From: Balneolaceae bacterium | GTDB lineage: Bacteria; Bacteroidota; Rhodothermia; Balneolales; Balneolaceae | NCBI GenBank assembly: GCA_007693295.1 | Contig: REDT01000194.1 | Coordinates: forward strand, 1-59,864 | DNA length: 59,864 nt | Direction: 5' to 3' | Part shown: in pieces, positions 35,801 through 46,610 of the stretch | Numbering within the stretch: the first letter of the stretch is position 1 | Layout of the letters: each line of letters begins with the position of its first letter | Notes under the pieces: generated by a model | Database searches by the model: none | What the model was told of the DNA's origin: nothing | Seen by the model: only the letters and a program-made list of their open reading frames with translations | Translations under genes and position numbers: made by a program

Positions 35801-38389
35801 TTATTCCAAAGCCGTTACATCCCAGCCGGTAATACCCCTGGCATTTACTCCGACCACGGATATGGGTTTGTCCATATCTACTCTTCGCAGGGTAATGGAG
35901 CTTCGGGATGTCTGTTCAGTATATTCGTTGCCGGTGGTGTCGGTATAGGAAACGACATAATGATCGATATCCCTTTCTTGTAGTGCATTCCAGCGGACTT
36001 CAGCACGGTTCCCGCTGCGTTCCCTCACTTCCAGCCCGGTCACTTTCGATGGGGCATTGGCCAGCATCATCAGTGTGGCAGTTGTGGATCGGGACACTTC
36101 CTGAACCAAGCGGTGGTTGATGGTCTCCAGGCGGTCGGTGGGCTGGTGGTAGTTCGGATTCCCCAAAATAGGGTAGGAGCCGATGCCGCCAATCACATCC
36201 CCATACGCTTCAAAGAAAACCTGAGCGTCTGTGTTGCGATAGTAGCGCGAATCATACGTGATGAGATCAGAAAAGAGAATCGCTCCGGAGTGCTGAACAT
36301 CGCGGATGCCGTAGTTGGAGAAGCGGATGGTGTTGTCAAGACGATGATGGCGGGTCCAGCCCATCATGTCGTTATTAACCACGCCTGCCGCCCATAGGCC
36401 TTCCTCTTCGGCCACTCTTACAAACTCACGGGCGCCCAAAAGCCCCGACTCTTCTGCAGTAAGCGATGCAAAAATGATGGTGGCCGGCTGTGGATTGTTG
36501 GCCAGTACCCGCGCCGCCTCAAGCAGAACAGCGGTTCCGGTACTATTGTCATCGGCACCGGGGCTGCGCTGCACAGAATCAAAATGGGAGCTGAGGATAT
36601 AGACCACTTCAGGGTGAGTGGTTCCTTCCAGGCGCGCAATCACATTGGCGGTCTGAATATCACCCCCCGGATTGAACCACTGCAGCTCCGGCTCGTACCC
36701 GAATGACTTCAGCGTTTCGTAAATGTACTCGCTGGCCTTTTGATTGCCGGGCATGGTCATATGTTTTGAGCCAAAATCGTAAAGCGATTTTTGGTAGTGA
36801 TAAAGCCGGGTAATGTTAATCTCTTCGGTTGCTGCCTTTACCTCGTCAAAAATGGGGGCATACATCTCTTCAGCATTGGCCAGCAGCAGCTGTTCACTCT
36901 CCAGGTTTTTCTGCAGTCGTTCAACAAGAGCCTCTTTTGAGATGCGCTCTCCAATCCGGACCAGGTAAACTCCCTGTTCGGGGGCAATGGTATTGCCGCT
37001 TCTTTGGGCTACAATCAGCAGATGATTTCCATTCGGGCTCGGTTCCCATTCGTTCTCCATCGAAACGGTGCGAACGCTGTTGTTGTGGAAAAGGCGGTAG
37101 AACTCCTTTGTATTCACATCATAAATATGTGAGCGCCTGTGGCGCGCTTCACCCATCATACCGAGAACCTTGTCGTTGTTCAAAAAGTGCGGGAATAGCT
37201 CGTGCTGAATGTCAAAAGAAAGCCGTTCGTGTGAACCGGCTTCTGTATGAACCATATGAATGTCCCAGCTGATTCCCTCACGCAGCATATAAGCCAGCTT
37301 GCTGCCATCGGGCGATAGGGCAGGATGTTGAATGGGGTATGATGATGACACCATCTCTGTAGCCTCGCCGGCATTCGCGGAAATCTCAACGCTGTAGATA
37401 CTGTTTTCCCTCTCACCGGGTCTCAAAAAAGCGAGTCGATTGCCGCTTTTTGATATGACCGGAGCCTGGCCTTCCCATCGATTAACCGCCCCGTTTTGCA
37501 GATGGTGCAGTATGATGCTGCTTGCTGTATCGTAAGTATGGCGATCCGCATTGGCCGGCGTCGGGAAAGGAGAGGAGGGGTAAGAGTTAAAAACAATCAT
37601 CTCCCCACCGTATGTTGGCTGAGGTGCATCATAAAATCCGGGCTCTTCTGTAATTTGATTGGGTGAGCTACCTTCTATCGACATCGAGTAGATATCGCTG
37701 CGGTTTTGGTGGTTCGGATTTTTCCCCGCAAACCATAATCCCCCCTCAGCATCAAAAGCGGGCGTGCGCACCATTAATTCTCCGGTGTTGAGAGCGGCCG
37801 TTTCGCCGCTTGCCAGGTTTACCCGGTAAAGTGACGTGTTGACGGCCTGCTCATACTGCAGGCTGTTTCGGGCAGCGATGATCGCCGAGCGGTCGCGGGC
37901 TTCAAAAGCATCATTCAGTTCTTGCTGCAGCTCCTCCATTCGGGATGATATAGTAGTGCGCATGACAACTCCATGCCTGCCATCCGGCGAGAATAGAATA
38001 TCCCGGCCTTCGAGCGTGTGAAGGTGTTCGACCCCGGTTTCAGAAATTCGTGCAATCTTTGTGGTAATGAATCCGCCGCTATTTTCCTGCCATGCAAAGT
38101 GCCGGTTATCAGGGCTGAAGACAGGATTTCGTCCATCATCTGAGATCTCATCCACGATGTAGAGCTCACCGGTAAGGCTTGCAATATCATCAAAGTAGAG
38201 ATGGGCATCCGGGCCGTTCAGGATCTCCAGGAAATCCTCCAGGGCTTCAATGTAGTTACCGGCATCCCATTTCAGGTAGGCCTGCGTATAGGGGTCAGAG
38301 GCTTGTGCAGAAACTGAACAGCTCAGAATAAAAATAGAAATCAGCGTAAGTACTCGTACGGATCGGGTCATAATTTGTAATTGATTCAA
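35801..38389 (-). CDS. TolB-like beta-propeller plus M28 peptidase and C-terminal Fn3-like domain
   Basis: Propeller repeats (NPVFSPDNRHFAW, HPALSPDGSKLAYML), SSHFDSVQRSPGADDNSTGTAVLLEAARVL, SLTAEESGLLGAREFV, C-terminal VTGLEVRERSGNRAEVRWNALQERDIDHYVVSY. Confidence 0.9.
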   Translation of the reverse strand: MNQLQIMTRSVRVLTLISIFILSCSVSAQASDPYTQAYLKWDAGNYIEALEDFLEILNGPDAHLYFDDIASLTGELYIVDEISDDGRNPVFSPDNRHFAWQENSGGFITTKIARISETGVEHLHTLEGRDILFSPDGRHGVVMRTTISSRMEELQQELNDAFEARDRSAIIAARNSLQYEQAVNTSLYRVNLASGETAALNTGELMVRTPAFDAEGGLWFAGKNPNHQNRSDIYSMSIEGSSPNQITEEPGFYDAPQPTYGGEMIVFNSYPSSPFPTPANADRHTYDTASSIILHHLQNGAVNRWEGQAPVISKSGNRLAFLRPGERENSIYSVEISANAGEATEMVSSSYPIQHPALSPDGSKLAYMLREGISWDIHMVHTEAGSHERLSFDIQHELFPHFLNNDKVLGMMGEARHRRSHIYDVNTKEFYRLFHNNSVRTVSMENEWEPSPNGNHLLIVAQRSGNTIAPEQGVYLVRIGERISKEALVERLQKNLESEQLLLANAEEMYAPIFDEVKAATEEINITRLYHYQKSLYDFGSKHMTMPGNQKASEYIYETLKSFGYEPELQWFNPGGDIQTANVIARLEGTTHPEVVYILSSHFDSVQRSPGADDNSTGTAVLLEAARVLANNPQPATIIFASLTAEESGLLGAREFVRVAEEEGLWAAGVVNNDMMGWTRHHRLDNTIRFSNYGIRDVQHSGAILFSDLITYDSRYYRNTDAQVFFEAYGDVIGGIGSYPILGNPNYHQPTDRLETINHRLVQEVSRSTTATLMMLANAPSKVTGLEVRERSGNRAEVRWNALQERDIDHYVVSYTDTTGNEYTEQTSRSSITLRRVDMDKPISVVGVNARGITGWDVTALE

Positions 38390-38625
38390 TAAGGTTGGTC
38401 AAATATATCCGTGTGAGATGTAAAATCCTGAAATAAATAAATGGGAGGGGAAAGTCATTTTCATTAGAGATACAATAATTTACTTGATTAGGCATGAAGA
38501 ATCTGAGCTCTATGGCCTTAAGCAAATCTCTTGAATTACCAAAGATATTATCTCAAAAAAACCGTACTTTTGAAAGATATGAAATAAGACTTTTTAACCT
38601 TTTTGAAAGCAACCGAGGACGATTT

Positions 38626-41346
38626 ATGACTACCGAGAATCCACTGCATAAAACAAAAATTTCTTTTAATACCGGCTCGGGCGAGGCGCATCTTTTTAGT
38701 CTGAAAAAACTGGAAGAGCTTGGATATGGCAACATCAGCAAGCTGCCCTTCACCATTAAAATACTTCTTGAAGCAGTTCTAAGAGAGTTTGACGGGTATG
38801 CCATAACGGAAGATGACGTGAAAGTTTTAGCCGAGTACAACGCAAAGGCACCGGAAGGTGAAGTGCCCTTTAAACCATCTCGTGTGGTTCTGCAGGATTT
38901 TACCGGTGTGCCCGCTGTAGTTGATCTGGCAGCACTCCGCTCTGCCATGAAGCGTATGGGTGGCAATCCGCAATCCATTAACCCGCAGGTTCCGGTTGAT
39001 CTGGTGATTGACCACTCTGTTCAGGTTGATATGTTTGGACAGGATGCGGCCCTGATGTTTAACGTGGAGAAAGAGATGGAGCGCAACCGCGAGCGGTATG
39101 AATTTTTGAAGTGGGGTAAAGAGGCATTTGATAATTTCCGCGTGGTTCCCCCGGGACGCGGTATTGTTCACCAGGTGAATCTGGAGTACCTTGCTAAAGG
39201 TGTCTTTACAAGAGAAGAGAAGGACGGCACAACCGTTGCCTATCCCGATACACTGGTTGGAACCGACTCGCACACCACAATGATTAACGGCCTCGGTATT
39301 TTGGGCTGGGGCGTTGGCGGTATTGAAGCGGAAGCGGCTATGCTTGGCCAGCCGATCTACATGCTGGTTCCCGAAGTGGTGGGTGTAAAACTGACCGGGA
39401 AGCTGAGAGAGGGAATTACAGCTACCGATTTAACCCTGACCGTAACAGAAATGCTGCGTCGTCACGGTGTAGTAAGCAAATTTGTGGAGTTCTTCGGTAC
39501 CGGCTTGAGCAATATGAGCCTTCCCGATCGCGCTACAATTGCAAATATGTCTCCCGAATATGGAGCAACCATGGGTTTCTTCCCCATTGATAAGGAGGCG
39601 CTGCGATACATGACCCGCACCGGCCGTTCTGCCGAGCAGGTGAAACTGGTTGAAGCGTACATGAAAGAGCAGGGGCTTTTCAGAACTGACGACACCCCTG
39701 ATCCGCACTTCACCGAAGTACTTGAAATGGATCTCGGTGATGTGGAAACATCTCTTGCCGGGCCAAAGCGTCCGCAGGATCGCATCACCCTGCCTAATAT
39801 GAAGAGAACGTTTGAGGCATCGCTCACCAGCAACGACCCAACCATGGGATTCAATCTCACCCAGGAGATGCTGGCCAATAAAGGCGTTTTCAAAAATGGC
39901 CAGACCATCGACATGAAGCATGGTGATGTGGTTATTGCGGCTATTACAAGCTGTACCAATACATCCAACCCAAGCGTAATGCTGGGTGCCGGTATCATTG
40001 CGAAGAAAGCAGTAGAGAAAGGAATGAAAGTTCCTCCCTATGTGAAGACCTCGCTGGCTCCCGGTTCACGGGTAGTTACCGAATATCTGAATGAAGCCGG
40101 ACTGACAGATTATATGAATCAGCTCGGTTTTAACCTGGTGGGTTACGGCTGTACAACCTGTATCGGTAACTCAGGCCCGCTTCCGCAGGCAGTTGAAGAT
40201 GCGGTAAAAGAGGGCGATCTGATTGTTGCCGGCGTACTATCCGGAAACAGAAACTTTGAAGGGAGGATTCACCCTTACGTGAAGGCCAATTACCTCGCCT
40301 CACCGCCGCTTGTTGTAGCCTACGCTCTTGCAGGAACCGTGGATATTGATCTCTCGAAAGAGCCATTAGGAAAAGACAGAGACGGCAATGACGTGTACCT
40401 GAGAGATGTATGGCCAACATCTGCAGAAATTACGGAGTTTTTGGATGAGGCCATTCGCCCTGAACTGTTTGATAAAATGTACAGCGACATCTTTGAATCC
40501 GAAACATGGGACAAAATTCCTGTTGGAGGCGGAGAAATCTATGACTGGAAACCGGAGTCAACATATATTCAGGAACCTCCATTCTTCATGGATATGGGAG
40601 TAACCCCTGAACCTATCAAACCGATTAAAGGAGCTAAAGTTCTTGTGAAAGTGGGTGATTCCATTACGACAGATCACATTTCTCCGGCCGGAAATATTGA
40701 TGAGGACAGCCCTGCAGGAGAGTATTTGATTGAAAATGGAGTTGAGAAGGCCGATTTCAACTCCTACGGCTCTCGCCGGGGTAACGACCGGGTGATGACC
40801 CGTGGCACATTTGCCAACGTTCGATTCAAGAACCAGCTTGCCCCCGGAACAGAGGGCGGATTTACCAAGTACCACCCGACCGGCGAAGTAACCACGATTT
40901 TTGATGCCGCCGAACGGTACAAAGAAGACGGAACACCGCTCGTTGCCCTGGTGGGTAAAGAGTACGGAACCGGCTCTTCCAGAGACTGGGCTGCGAAAGG
41001 CACGATTCTTCTGGGTGTTGAGGCTGTAATTGCAACTTCATACGAGAGAATTCACCGATCCAACCTGGTTGGAATGGGTGTTCTGCCGCTGCAATTTGCT
41101 GATGGAGAGTCTCACGAAAGCCTGGGGCTGGACGGATCCGAATCATTTAATATCATGGTTGATGACAACCTGAAGCCCAGACAAATCGTAAAGGCAGAGG
41201 CCACTAAAGCCGATGGCGAGGTTGTGAAATTCGACACGGTATGCAGAATTGATACACCTGTCGAAATAGACTACTATCGAAACGGCGGTATACTGCATAA
41301 GGTGCTTCGCGATTACATGGAAGAGGATAAAAAACAAAGATCATGA
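38626..41346 (+). CDS. acnA: Aconitate hydratase A
   Basis: [84 protein letters not shown]; start reassigned from 38494 to [11 protein letters not shown]. Confidence 0.97.
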   Translation: MTTENPLHKTKISFNTGSGEAHLFSLKKLEELGYGNISKLPFTIKILLEAVLREFDGYAITEDDVKVLAEYNAKAPEGEVPFKPSRVVLQDFTGVPAVVDLAALRSAMKRMGGNPQSINPQVPVDLVIDHSVQVDMFGQDAALMFNVEKEMERNRERYEFLKWGKEAFDNFRVVPPGRGIVHQVNLEYLAKGVFTREEKDGTTVAYPDTLVGTDSHTTMINGLGILGWGVGGIEAEAAMLGQPIYMLVPEVVGVKLTGKLREGITATDLTLTVTEMLRRHGVVSKFVEFFGTGLSNMSLPDRATIANMSPEYGATMGFFPIDKEALRYMTRTGRSAEQVKLVEAYMKEQGLFRTDDTPDPHFTEVLEMDLGDVETSLAGPKRPQDRITLPNMKRTFEASLTSNDPTMGFNLTQEMLANKGVFKNGQTIDMKHGDVVIAAITSCTNTSNPSVMLGAGIIAKKAVEKGMKVPPYVKTSLAPGSRVVTEYLNEAGLTDYMNQLGFNLVGYGCTTCIGNSGPLPQAVEDAVKEGDLIVAGVLSGNRNFEGRIHPYVKANYLASPPLVVAYALAGTVDIDLSKEPLGKDRDGNDVYLRDVWPTSAEITEFLDEAIRPELFDKMYSDIFESETWDKIPVGGGEIYDWKPESTYIQEPPFFMDMGVTPEPIKPIKGAKVLVKVGDSITTDHISPAGNIDEDSPAGEYLIENGVEKADFNSYGSRRGNDRVMTRGTFANVRFKNQLAPGTEGGFTKYHPTGEVTTIFDAAERYKEDGTPLVALVGKEYGTGSSRDWAAKGTILLGVEAVIATSYERIHRSNLVGMGVLPLQFADGESHESLGLDGSESFNIMVDDNLKPRQIVKAEATKADGEVVKFDTVCRIDTPVEIDYYRNGGILHKVLRDYMEEDKKQRS

Positions 41347-41365
41347 TGAACTGATCAATAAAATA

Positions 41366-41400
41366 AAACCTTCGGAGTTATAACCTTCGAAGGTTTTTTT
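41366..41400 (+). terminator. Intrinsic terminator downstream of acnA
   Basis: AAACCTTCG...CGAAGGTTTTTTT. Confidence 0.85.
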
Positions 41401-41508
41401 ATTTATTTCAGTAAATTAATGGAATTATTGAATTGAGAAATAATTTAATAGATTCACGATACATATACATAAAGAGAAACTGCATATAGAAACGAACATG
41501 TTGCCAGA

Positions 41509-42690
41509 GTGATTATGGAAGATAAAGAGTCGAACGAGGAAAAAAGCAGAAATCTTCATGAAAATCTGCAGAAAGAGAACCTTTCGCTGCTTCTTGATAC
41601 AATAGAAGGGATCAACAATACAAACGAGTTTAAAACAGTACTTTATCAAAGCATGGAAGCCACACGGCTTGTGATGCGCTCTGAAGCCAGTTCACTTCTG
41701 CTTACAGATGATGAAAATGAAGAGATCTTTATCAGCGTGCCAACAGGCCCGGCAAAAGATGATGTAGTTGGCAAAAGCATACCGCTGTATAAAGGGATTG
41801 CAGGCTGGGTATTGGAGCATAAAAAACCCTATCTGACCAATGATGTCACTCAATCAGAGCACTTTTATGGCGATCTGACGAAAAATTTTACCACCCGTAA
41901 CCTGATTTGTGTACCTCTTATCAATAAACAAAATGAGGTGATTGGGGTAATTCAAGCGCTTAATAAACGAAAAGAAGAGGATTATAAATCTGTTGAAATC
42001 CCTGTTTTCCAGGCGCTGGCCTCACACATCACCATAGCTATCGAGCGCACCAGGAAAATAGAGACCATGCGTGATATGATTCAGCAAAAAGACGTTATGA
42101 TTGCTGAAATTCATCACAGGGTTAAAAATAACCTGCAGGCACTGTCGGGCCAGATCGACGTGGAGCTGATGGAACTTGATGATGAGCATGCCAAATCGGT
42201 ATTGAAGAAAGTGGTATTGAGGATGAAGTCGATGGCCAAGCTTCACGATATGCTCTGCGAGAAAAAAGTGAACCATAAGATCGACCTGCGTTCCTATCTA
42301 AAAGAGCTGGTTGACCGTATTGAAGAGACTATGAGTTTCCTGCTGCACGATATGGAAATTGAGGTGTCTGATAAAAATATCATGTTATCCCAGGAGAAGG
42401 CGCTTCTTTGTGGGCTCATACTCAATGAGCTGTTGATCAATGTATACAAGCATGCCTTCTTTGAGGATCAGGATAAAGTGGGCCATATTAAAGTGAATCT
42501 TGCCAATGATGAGGGGCTGGTGATCCTGAGTGTAGCTGATAATGGTATCGGGCTTCCCGATGATTTCACGCTCCAGGCTAAAAGCTCGATCGGCATGTGG
42601 ATTGTGCATGAACTTCTTCAAAAACTGAATGCTGAAATGGCGGTCCTCAATGACCCGGGAGCACGGTTTACGATTACCTTTCAGCAATAG
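41509..42690 (+). CDS. GAF-domain sensor histidine kinase (HisKA_2 type)
   Basis: N-terminal GAF; MIAEIHHRVKNNLQALSGQIDVELMEL; ATPase motifs LILNELLINVYKHAF and VADNGIGLPDDF. Confidence 0.9.
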   Translation: MIMEDKESNEEKSRNLHENLQKENLSLLLDTIEGINNTNEFKTVLYQSMEATRLVMRSEASSLLLTDDENEEIFISVPTGPAKDDVVGKSIPLYKGIAGWVLEHKKPYLTNDVTQSEHFYGDLTKNFTTRNLICVPLINKQNEVIGVIQALNKRKEEDYKSVEIPVFQALASHITIAIERTRKIETMRDMIQQKDVMIAEIHHRVKNNLQALSGQIDVELMELDDEHAKSVLKKVVLRMKSMAKLHDMLCEKKVNHKIDLRSYLKELVDRIEETMSFLLHDMEIEVSDKNIMLSQEKALLCGLILNELLINVYKHAFFEDQDKVGHIKVNLANDEGLVILSVADNGIGLPDDFTLQAKSSIGMWIVHELLQKLNAEMAVLNDPGARFTITFQQ

Positions 42691-42776
42691 ATGATATCAG
42701 GGAACTAACTGACGTGGGTTTCTACTAGTTTCCTATCAAGCGTAAATTGCCTGGTAATAAGTTGGGCCATATATTC

Positions 42777-42815
42777 TCCCCTCCTTATGAAGGAGGGGCA
42801 GGGGGTGGTTGGCCC
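42777..42815. repeat. CCCCTCCTT-AAGGAGGGG hairpin repeat
   Basis: CTCCCCTCCTTATGAAGGAGGGGCAGGGGGTGGTT, reverse complement of the element at 49410-49442. Confidence 0.75.
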
Positions 42816-42957
42816 CATGTCATTTTTTATAAACACGGTAATTATGGTTGAAATGTTTGAGCAACCCCTTCCCGAAAGTTACCGGAACAGGCTCTTACAG
42901 GCAGAGGTCGTTAAAAAAAATTAAGTTTCGAACTGAGTACCATACCTGACAGGTGGT

Positions 42958-43053
42958 CACGAAGACACCAAGACACAAGGTTACACGAAGTGGAGATTAT
43001 TTTGAAATTAATACCTTCGTGGTCCTTGGTGTCATAGTGCCCTCGTGGCAAAA
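42958..43053. repeat. Imperfect inverted repeat CACGAAGACACCAAGACACAAGG ... CCTTGGTGTCATAGTGCCCTCGTGG
   Basis: Arms visible in intergenic DNA between convergent genes. Confidence 0.6.
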
Positions 43054-43244
43054 AAGTTTAAAGGCTTTATTTATTTTATGTTTTTTTGTCAACACCTAAA
43101 CAGGAGTCAGAACTAAATTTGCCAGCTGCTGCGTGCTTTTCACTTCGTGGGAATCGCTACGCTCGGAGCGCAGTCCCGACCCATCGGGGCGAACTGTCAA
43201 AATCGACGCTGATTCCGCTTCTGTTCGGAATCTTGGGTTATTGG

Positions 43245-44405
43245 CTAAATCACCCACCTGCCTAATCCTCTCATTGTAAAGATTTTAGCAAGAAGATGAG
43301 AGAGGCCGGTCTTGATCAAAAGAGACACTCCCATCTTATAGAACAGACCGGAGGACTTCTTCCTGCCAAGATGCATATTCAGCTCGGCTCGTTTTGCAAC
43401 CTGCTTCGCAATTTTTCTATGTTCGTTTGAGTATTTCTCTAAACGGTTTTCGGCCTTCTCTCCGGATGAAACCAAATCGGTTAATGCCTGCGCACAATGG
43501 TAAGCACCTATCCAGCCCAGGTTCATTCCTTGTCCGCCGATAGGACTCACGACATGGGCAGCATCGCCGGCCAGTAGTACCCTGCCGGAGTAGAGCCTGG
43601 AAGCCAGCAGATGCTGTACGCCAAAACTGCTCATCATATAGTTTTCGCATCGATCCAGGCTGTGACCCAGACGGTGTGAGATTAATTCAACCAACACTTC
43701 TTTTTCCGGAGTTTCAATCGGGTCATCGGTTTTTGCAACCCATCGCCGATGGCCATTTGGCAGGGGAAAGCACTCAATCAAACCCTCTTCATGCAGATAA
43801 ACGGCAGCATCAGTGCCAAAAGAGGTGTTGTCGCTGAAATCACCCATGATGTAGGTATCGGGATAGGGGCCGCCTTCAAACGGGATTTGAATGGCACCCC
43901 TGATAAAACTGTTTTTCCCATCACAACCAACCACATATTTTGAAACGATCCGGTGTTCCTCATTTTGATGGTGATATGTAAGCTCAACACGGTCATTCTT
44001 TTCGATAAGCGATGTCACTTCAGCCTCGCGCAGGAGTGAATCAGGGTCTAATGCGTGTATCCACTTCTCCAGAATCTGTTCTGTTGTCCACTGGGGTATG
44101 GAAAGGATAAACCGGTAGGGCGGCGGGCATCGGTCAAAGGTTATTTCACCCACCTTTTCCCGGTTCCAGAAAGCAATACCGTTCTCAATTTTGAGCCCGT
44201 TTTCAAGAAAAGGATCAACTATGCCGGCCTCATCGAAAAGCTCCAGTGAAACCGGATGAATACCGAGTGATTTGGAGTGGAGATCAATCGATGATTTCTT
44301 TTCCAGAACCCTGCAGTTTATACCTCTCTGTAAAAGGATCCCCGCCAGGTATAAACCCACAGGCCCTCCTCCCACAATTGTGATGTCGGTTTGAGATTCA
44401 ATCAT
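43245..44405 (-). CDS. FAD-dependent aromatic monooxygenase (UbiH/PHBH-like)
   Basis: DITIVGGGPVGLYLAGILLQRGINCRVLEKK...VGCDGKNSFIR...VLLAGDAAHVVSPIGGQGMNLGWIGAYHCAQAL. Confidence 0.93.
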   Translation of the reverse strand: MIESQTDITIVGGGPVGLYLAGILLQRGINCRVLEKKSSIDLHSKSLGIHPVSLELFDEAGIVDPFLENGLKIENGIAFWNREKVGEITFDRCPPPYRFILSIPQWTTEQILEKWIHALDPDSLLREAEVTSLIEKNDRVELTYHHQNEEHRIVSKYVVGCDGKNSFIRGAIQIPFEGGPYPDTYIMGDFSDNTSFGTDAAVYLHEEGLIECFPLPNGHRRWVAKTDDPIETPEKEVLVELISHRLGHSLDRCENYMMSSFGVQHLLASRLYSGRVLLAGDAAHVVSPIGGQGMNLGWIGAYHCAQALTDLVSSGEKAENRLEKYSNEHRKIAKQVAKRAELNMHLGRKKSSGLFYKMGVSLLIKTGLSHLLAKIFTMRGLGRWVI

Positions 44406-45106
44406 CTGTCACGATTTTCATAGATAGCCAATAACCTGAAAGGAAACATGCGTTTCACACTCCAGTTTTGGGGCAATTGCTGGGCCAATTCAGGCTTTCG
44501 GTAACTTCTTCGGATGGAGATTTTTCCGTCTTTAACAATATAGCTGTTTCTGAAGATGAGCGGCGCAATCATAGAGAAAGAGATATAGCCCAGATCGCTT
44601 CGCTCGATGTCGCTGAAGATAACGAGTTCCCGGGTTAGTTTTTCAGCATCACTGCAAACTGACCGGAGCTGGGGACCGGTTAAGTGGTGCACAAGGTGGT
44701 TGGATATCACGATATCAAACTTTCGGCTCTCCTCTACAAGCGTATGCGAAAATACAGCACGAAATGTAACCGAATCGGGCCAGTCGCGTGATGAGAGATA
44801 CTCCATGGAACGTGAATCAGGATCTATTCCGGTAAATTGAACTTCATATCCATCCATCTCGCAATGTTTATGGAGCAGTCTGATGATGTCGCCTCCTCCA
44901 CACCCAATATCCAGTATGGAAGATCTGCCCTGTTTCTTGGCTAGAATGGGTTTGATATGATTTTTGTAGATGGAGCTCCAGCCGGATAGCAGCCGGTTTA
45001 TGGTGGTAAACTGGCGATAGGTATTTTGCAGCAGTTCCGCATCACAATCGGGCCTGTCCATCCACTCTGTAAGATTATCGTTACGCTGCGAGAGGATCAA
45101 AGGCAT
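44402..45106 (-). CDS. Class I SAM-dependent methyltransferase
   Basis: SSILDIGCGGGDIIRLLHKHC...FDIVISNHLVHHL; 4-bp overlap with the FAD monooxygenase gene. Confidence 0.9.
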   Translation of the reverse strand: MPLILSQRNDNLTEWMDRPDCDAELLQNTYRQFTTINRLLSGWSSIYKNHIKPILAKKQGRSSILDIGCGGGDIIRLLHKHCEMDGYEVQFTGIDPDSRSMEYLSSRDWPDSVTFRAVFSHTLVEESRKFDIVISNHLVHHLTGPQLRSVCSDAEKLTRELVIFSDIERSDLGYISFSMIAPLIFRNSYIVKDGKISIRRSYRKPELAQQLPQNWSVKRMFPFRLLAIYENRDR

Positions 45107-45146
45107 CAGTCAGGTTGGTTGAAAGGAGTTGGGTGAAAGTATTGAG

Positions 45147-46235
45147 TTACAGCCGGGTCAGTAGTGCTGACTCAAGCGTCAGGCCCGGGCCAAATGCCAT
45201 TGCCAGTGTGCGATTTTCTGCCTGATCGCATTTCGTATTCAGAAGCTCTTTCAAAACAAAAAGAACTGTGGCACTGCTCATGTTGCCGTAATCTGAAAGA
45301 ACCTTTCTGGAAGCTTCCAGCGTAGTTTCAGGAAGTGAAAGCGTGCTGATTACCTTGTCTAAAATGGCGCGTCCGCCGGGATGAACACCCCAGAGATCGA
45401 TCTCATCAACCGAGAGATTGAACTTTTTTAAAACCGGGTTCAGAAAGTCTTCAAGGCCTTCGCTTAAAAGCTGCGGAATATACGTCGACAATACCATATT
45501 AAAACCATTGTCGCCGATCGACCATGCCATATCTTCTTCACCTTTTTCGGTAATGGAGGAGGCAAACCCATCGATTTGATAGGAGGTTTGATCGGGTACC
45601 CGGTTACTCACGATGGCACCGGCGCCACCGTCCGAAAATACGGATGAGGATAACAGATCGTCCATCTTGGAATTGGCCTGAAAGTGGAGCGTGCAAAGTT
45701 CCACAGAAACAACCATCACGTTGGCATCCGGATTGGATCTGCAAATTTGATTTGCCAGTTTAAGCGCAGGTATAGCCGCATAGCAACCCATGAAACCGAG
45801 ATGGTATCGTTCAGTAGCCGGACTCATTTTCAGTGATTTTATGATATCATAATCAGGTCCCGGCGCATAAAACCCGGTACATGAAACTGTAATTATATGC
45901 GTGATTTCAGAGGGTTGAAACGTGGATTCTGATATCAGTTTTTCTGCAATTTCGACAAAGAGTTTTCGGCCTTCCCGGATATAAATTTCATTTCGGTTTT
46001 TGGTGCCGGGCGTTGCACCATGACCATTAAAAAATAGTGAGTGATCACCTGTTTTTCGAAAATCATCTACCACCGAGTGGCGGGTGTTAATTCCGGATCG
46101 AGCATAGAGGTGATGAATAATCCGCCTGTCCTGATCACTGCCCGGCACAATTTCTTTCATCCGGTCGCGCAGCTCGTCTTGAGTGTACGCATAGGGTGGA
46201 ACAGCTGTTGCAATGTGATGGATGAAAGAAGGCAT
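45147..46235 (-). CDS. Type III polyketide synthase (chalcone/stilbene-synthase-like)
   Basis: ITVSCTGFYAPGPDYDII (catalytic Cys), LWGVHPGGRAILDKV (His), YGNMSSATVLFVL (Asn), AFGPGLTLESALL; start reassigned to MPSFIHHIATAVPPY. Confidence 0.94.
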   Translation of the reverse strand: MPSFIHHIATAVPPYAYTQDELRDRMKEIVPGSDQDRRIIHHLYARSGINTRHSVVDDFRKTGDHSLFFNGHGATPGTKNRNEIYIREGRKLFVEIAEKLISESTFQPSEITHIITVSCTGFYAPGPDYDIIKSLKMSPATERYHLGFMGCYAAIPALKLANQICRSNPDANVMVVSVELCTLHFQANSKMDDLLSSSVFSDGGAGAIVSNRVPDQTSYQIDGFASSITEKGEEDMAWSIGDNGFNMVLSTYIPQLLSEGLEDFLNPVLKKFNLSVDEIDLWGVHPGGRAILDKVISTLSLPETTLEASRKVLSDYGNMSSATVLFVLKELLNTKCDQAENRTLAMAFGPGLTLESALLTRL

Positions 46236-46610
46236 AGTGAGATGAATTAAGACCGTGGTGTTTAATCTATCAATAATATTATTCAAAGTATCGTTCGATA
46301 ACCGGTAGAAGTGTCGATTTCCCATCAACTTGGCGGAAGTGACTTCTCAATAAATTTCGGCAGGGTTTCTTTCCCGATTAATTTCATATAGCTGTGTAAT
46401 TAACGTAATAAATTTTTTCCTGTTGAATAGAAATTATTTACGCCTGTATTTGTGAAACCTGTAGCTTCACAAAAGCTGAAAAGAAAACGTTCACGGCATA
46501 ATTTTCATAGCAGAGTGCCATATTTTTCCATGGTACTCCAATAGATTCCATTGGCGTTCAATTTATTTTTTGATAAATTTTAGTAGAGAGAAAATAAATC
46601 ATGTTATGTC

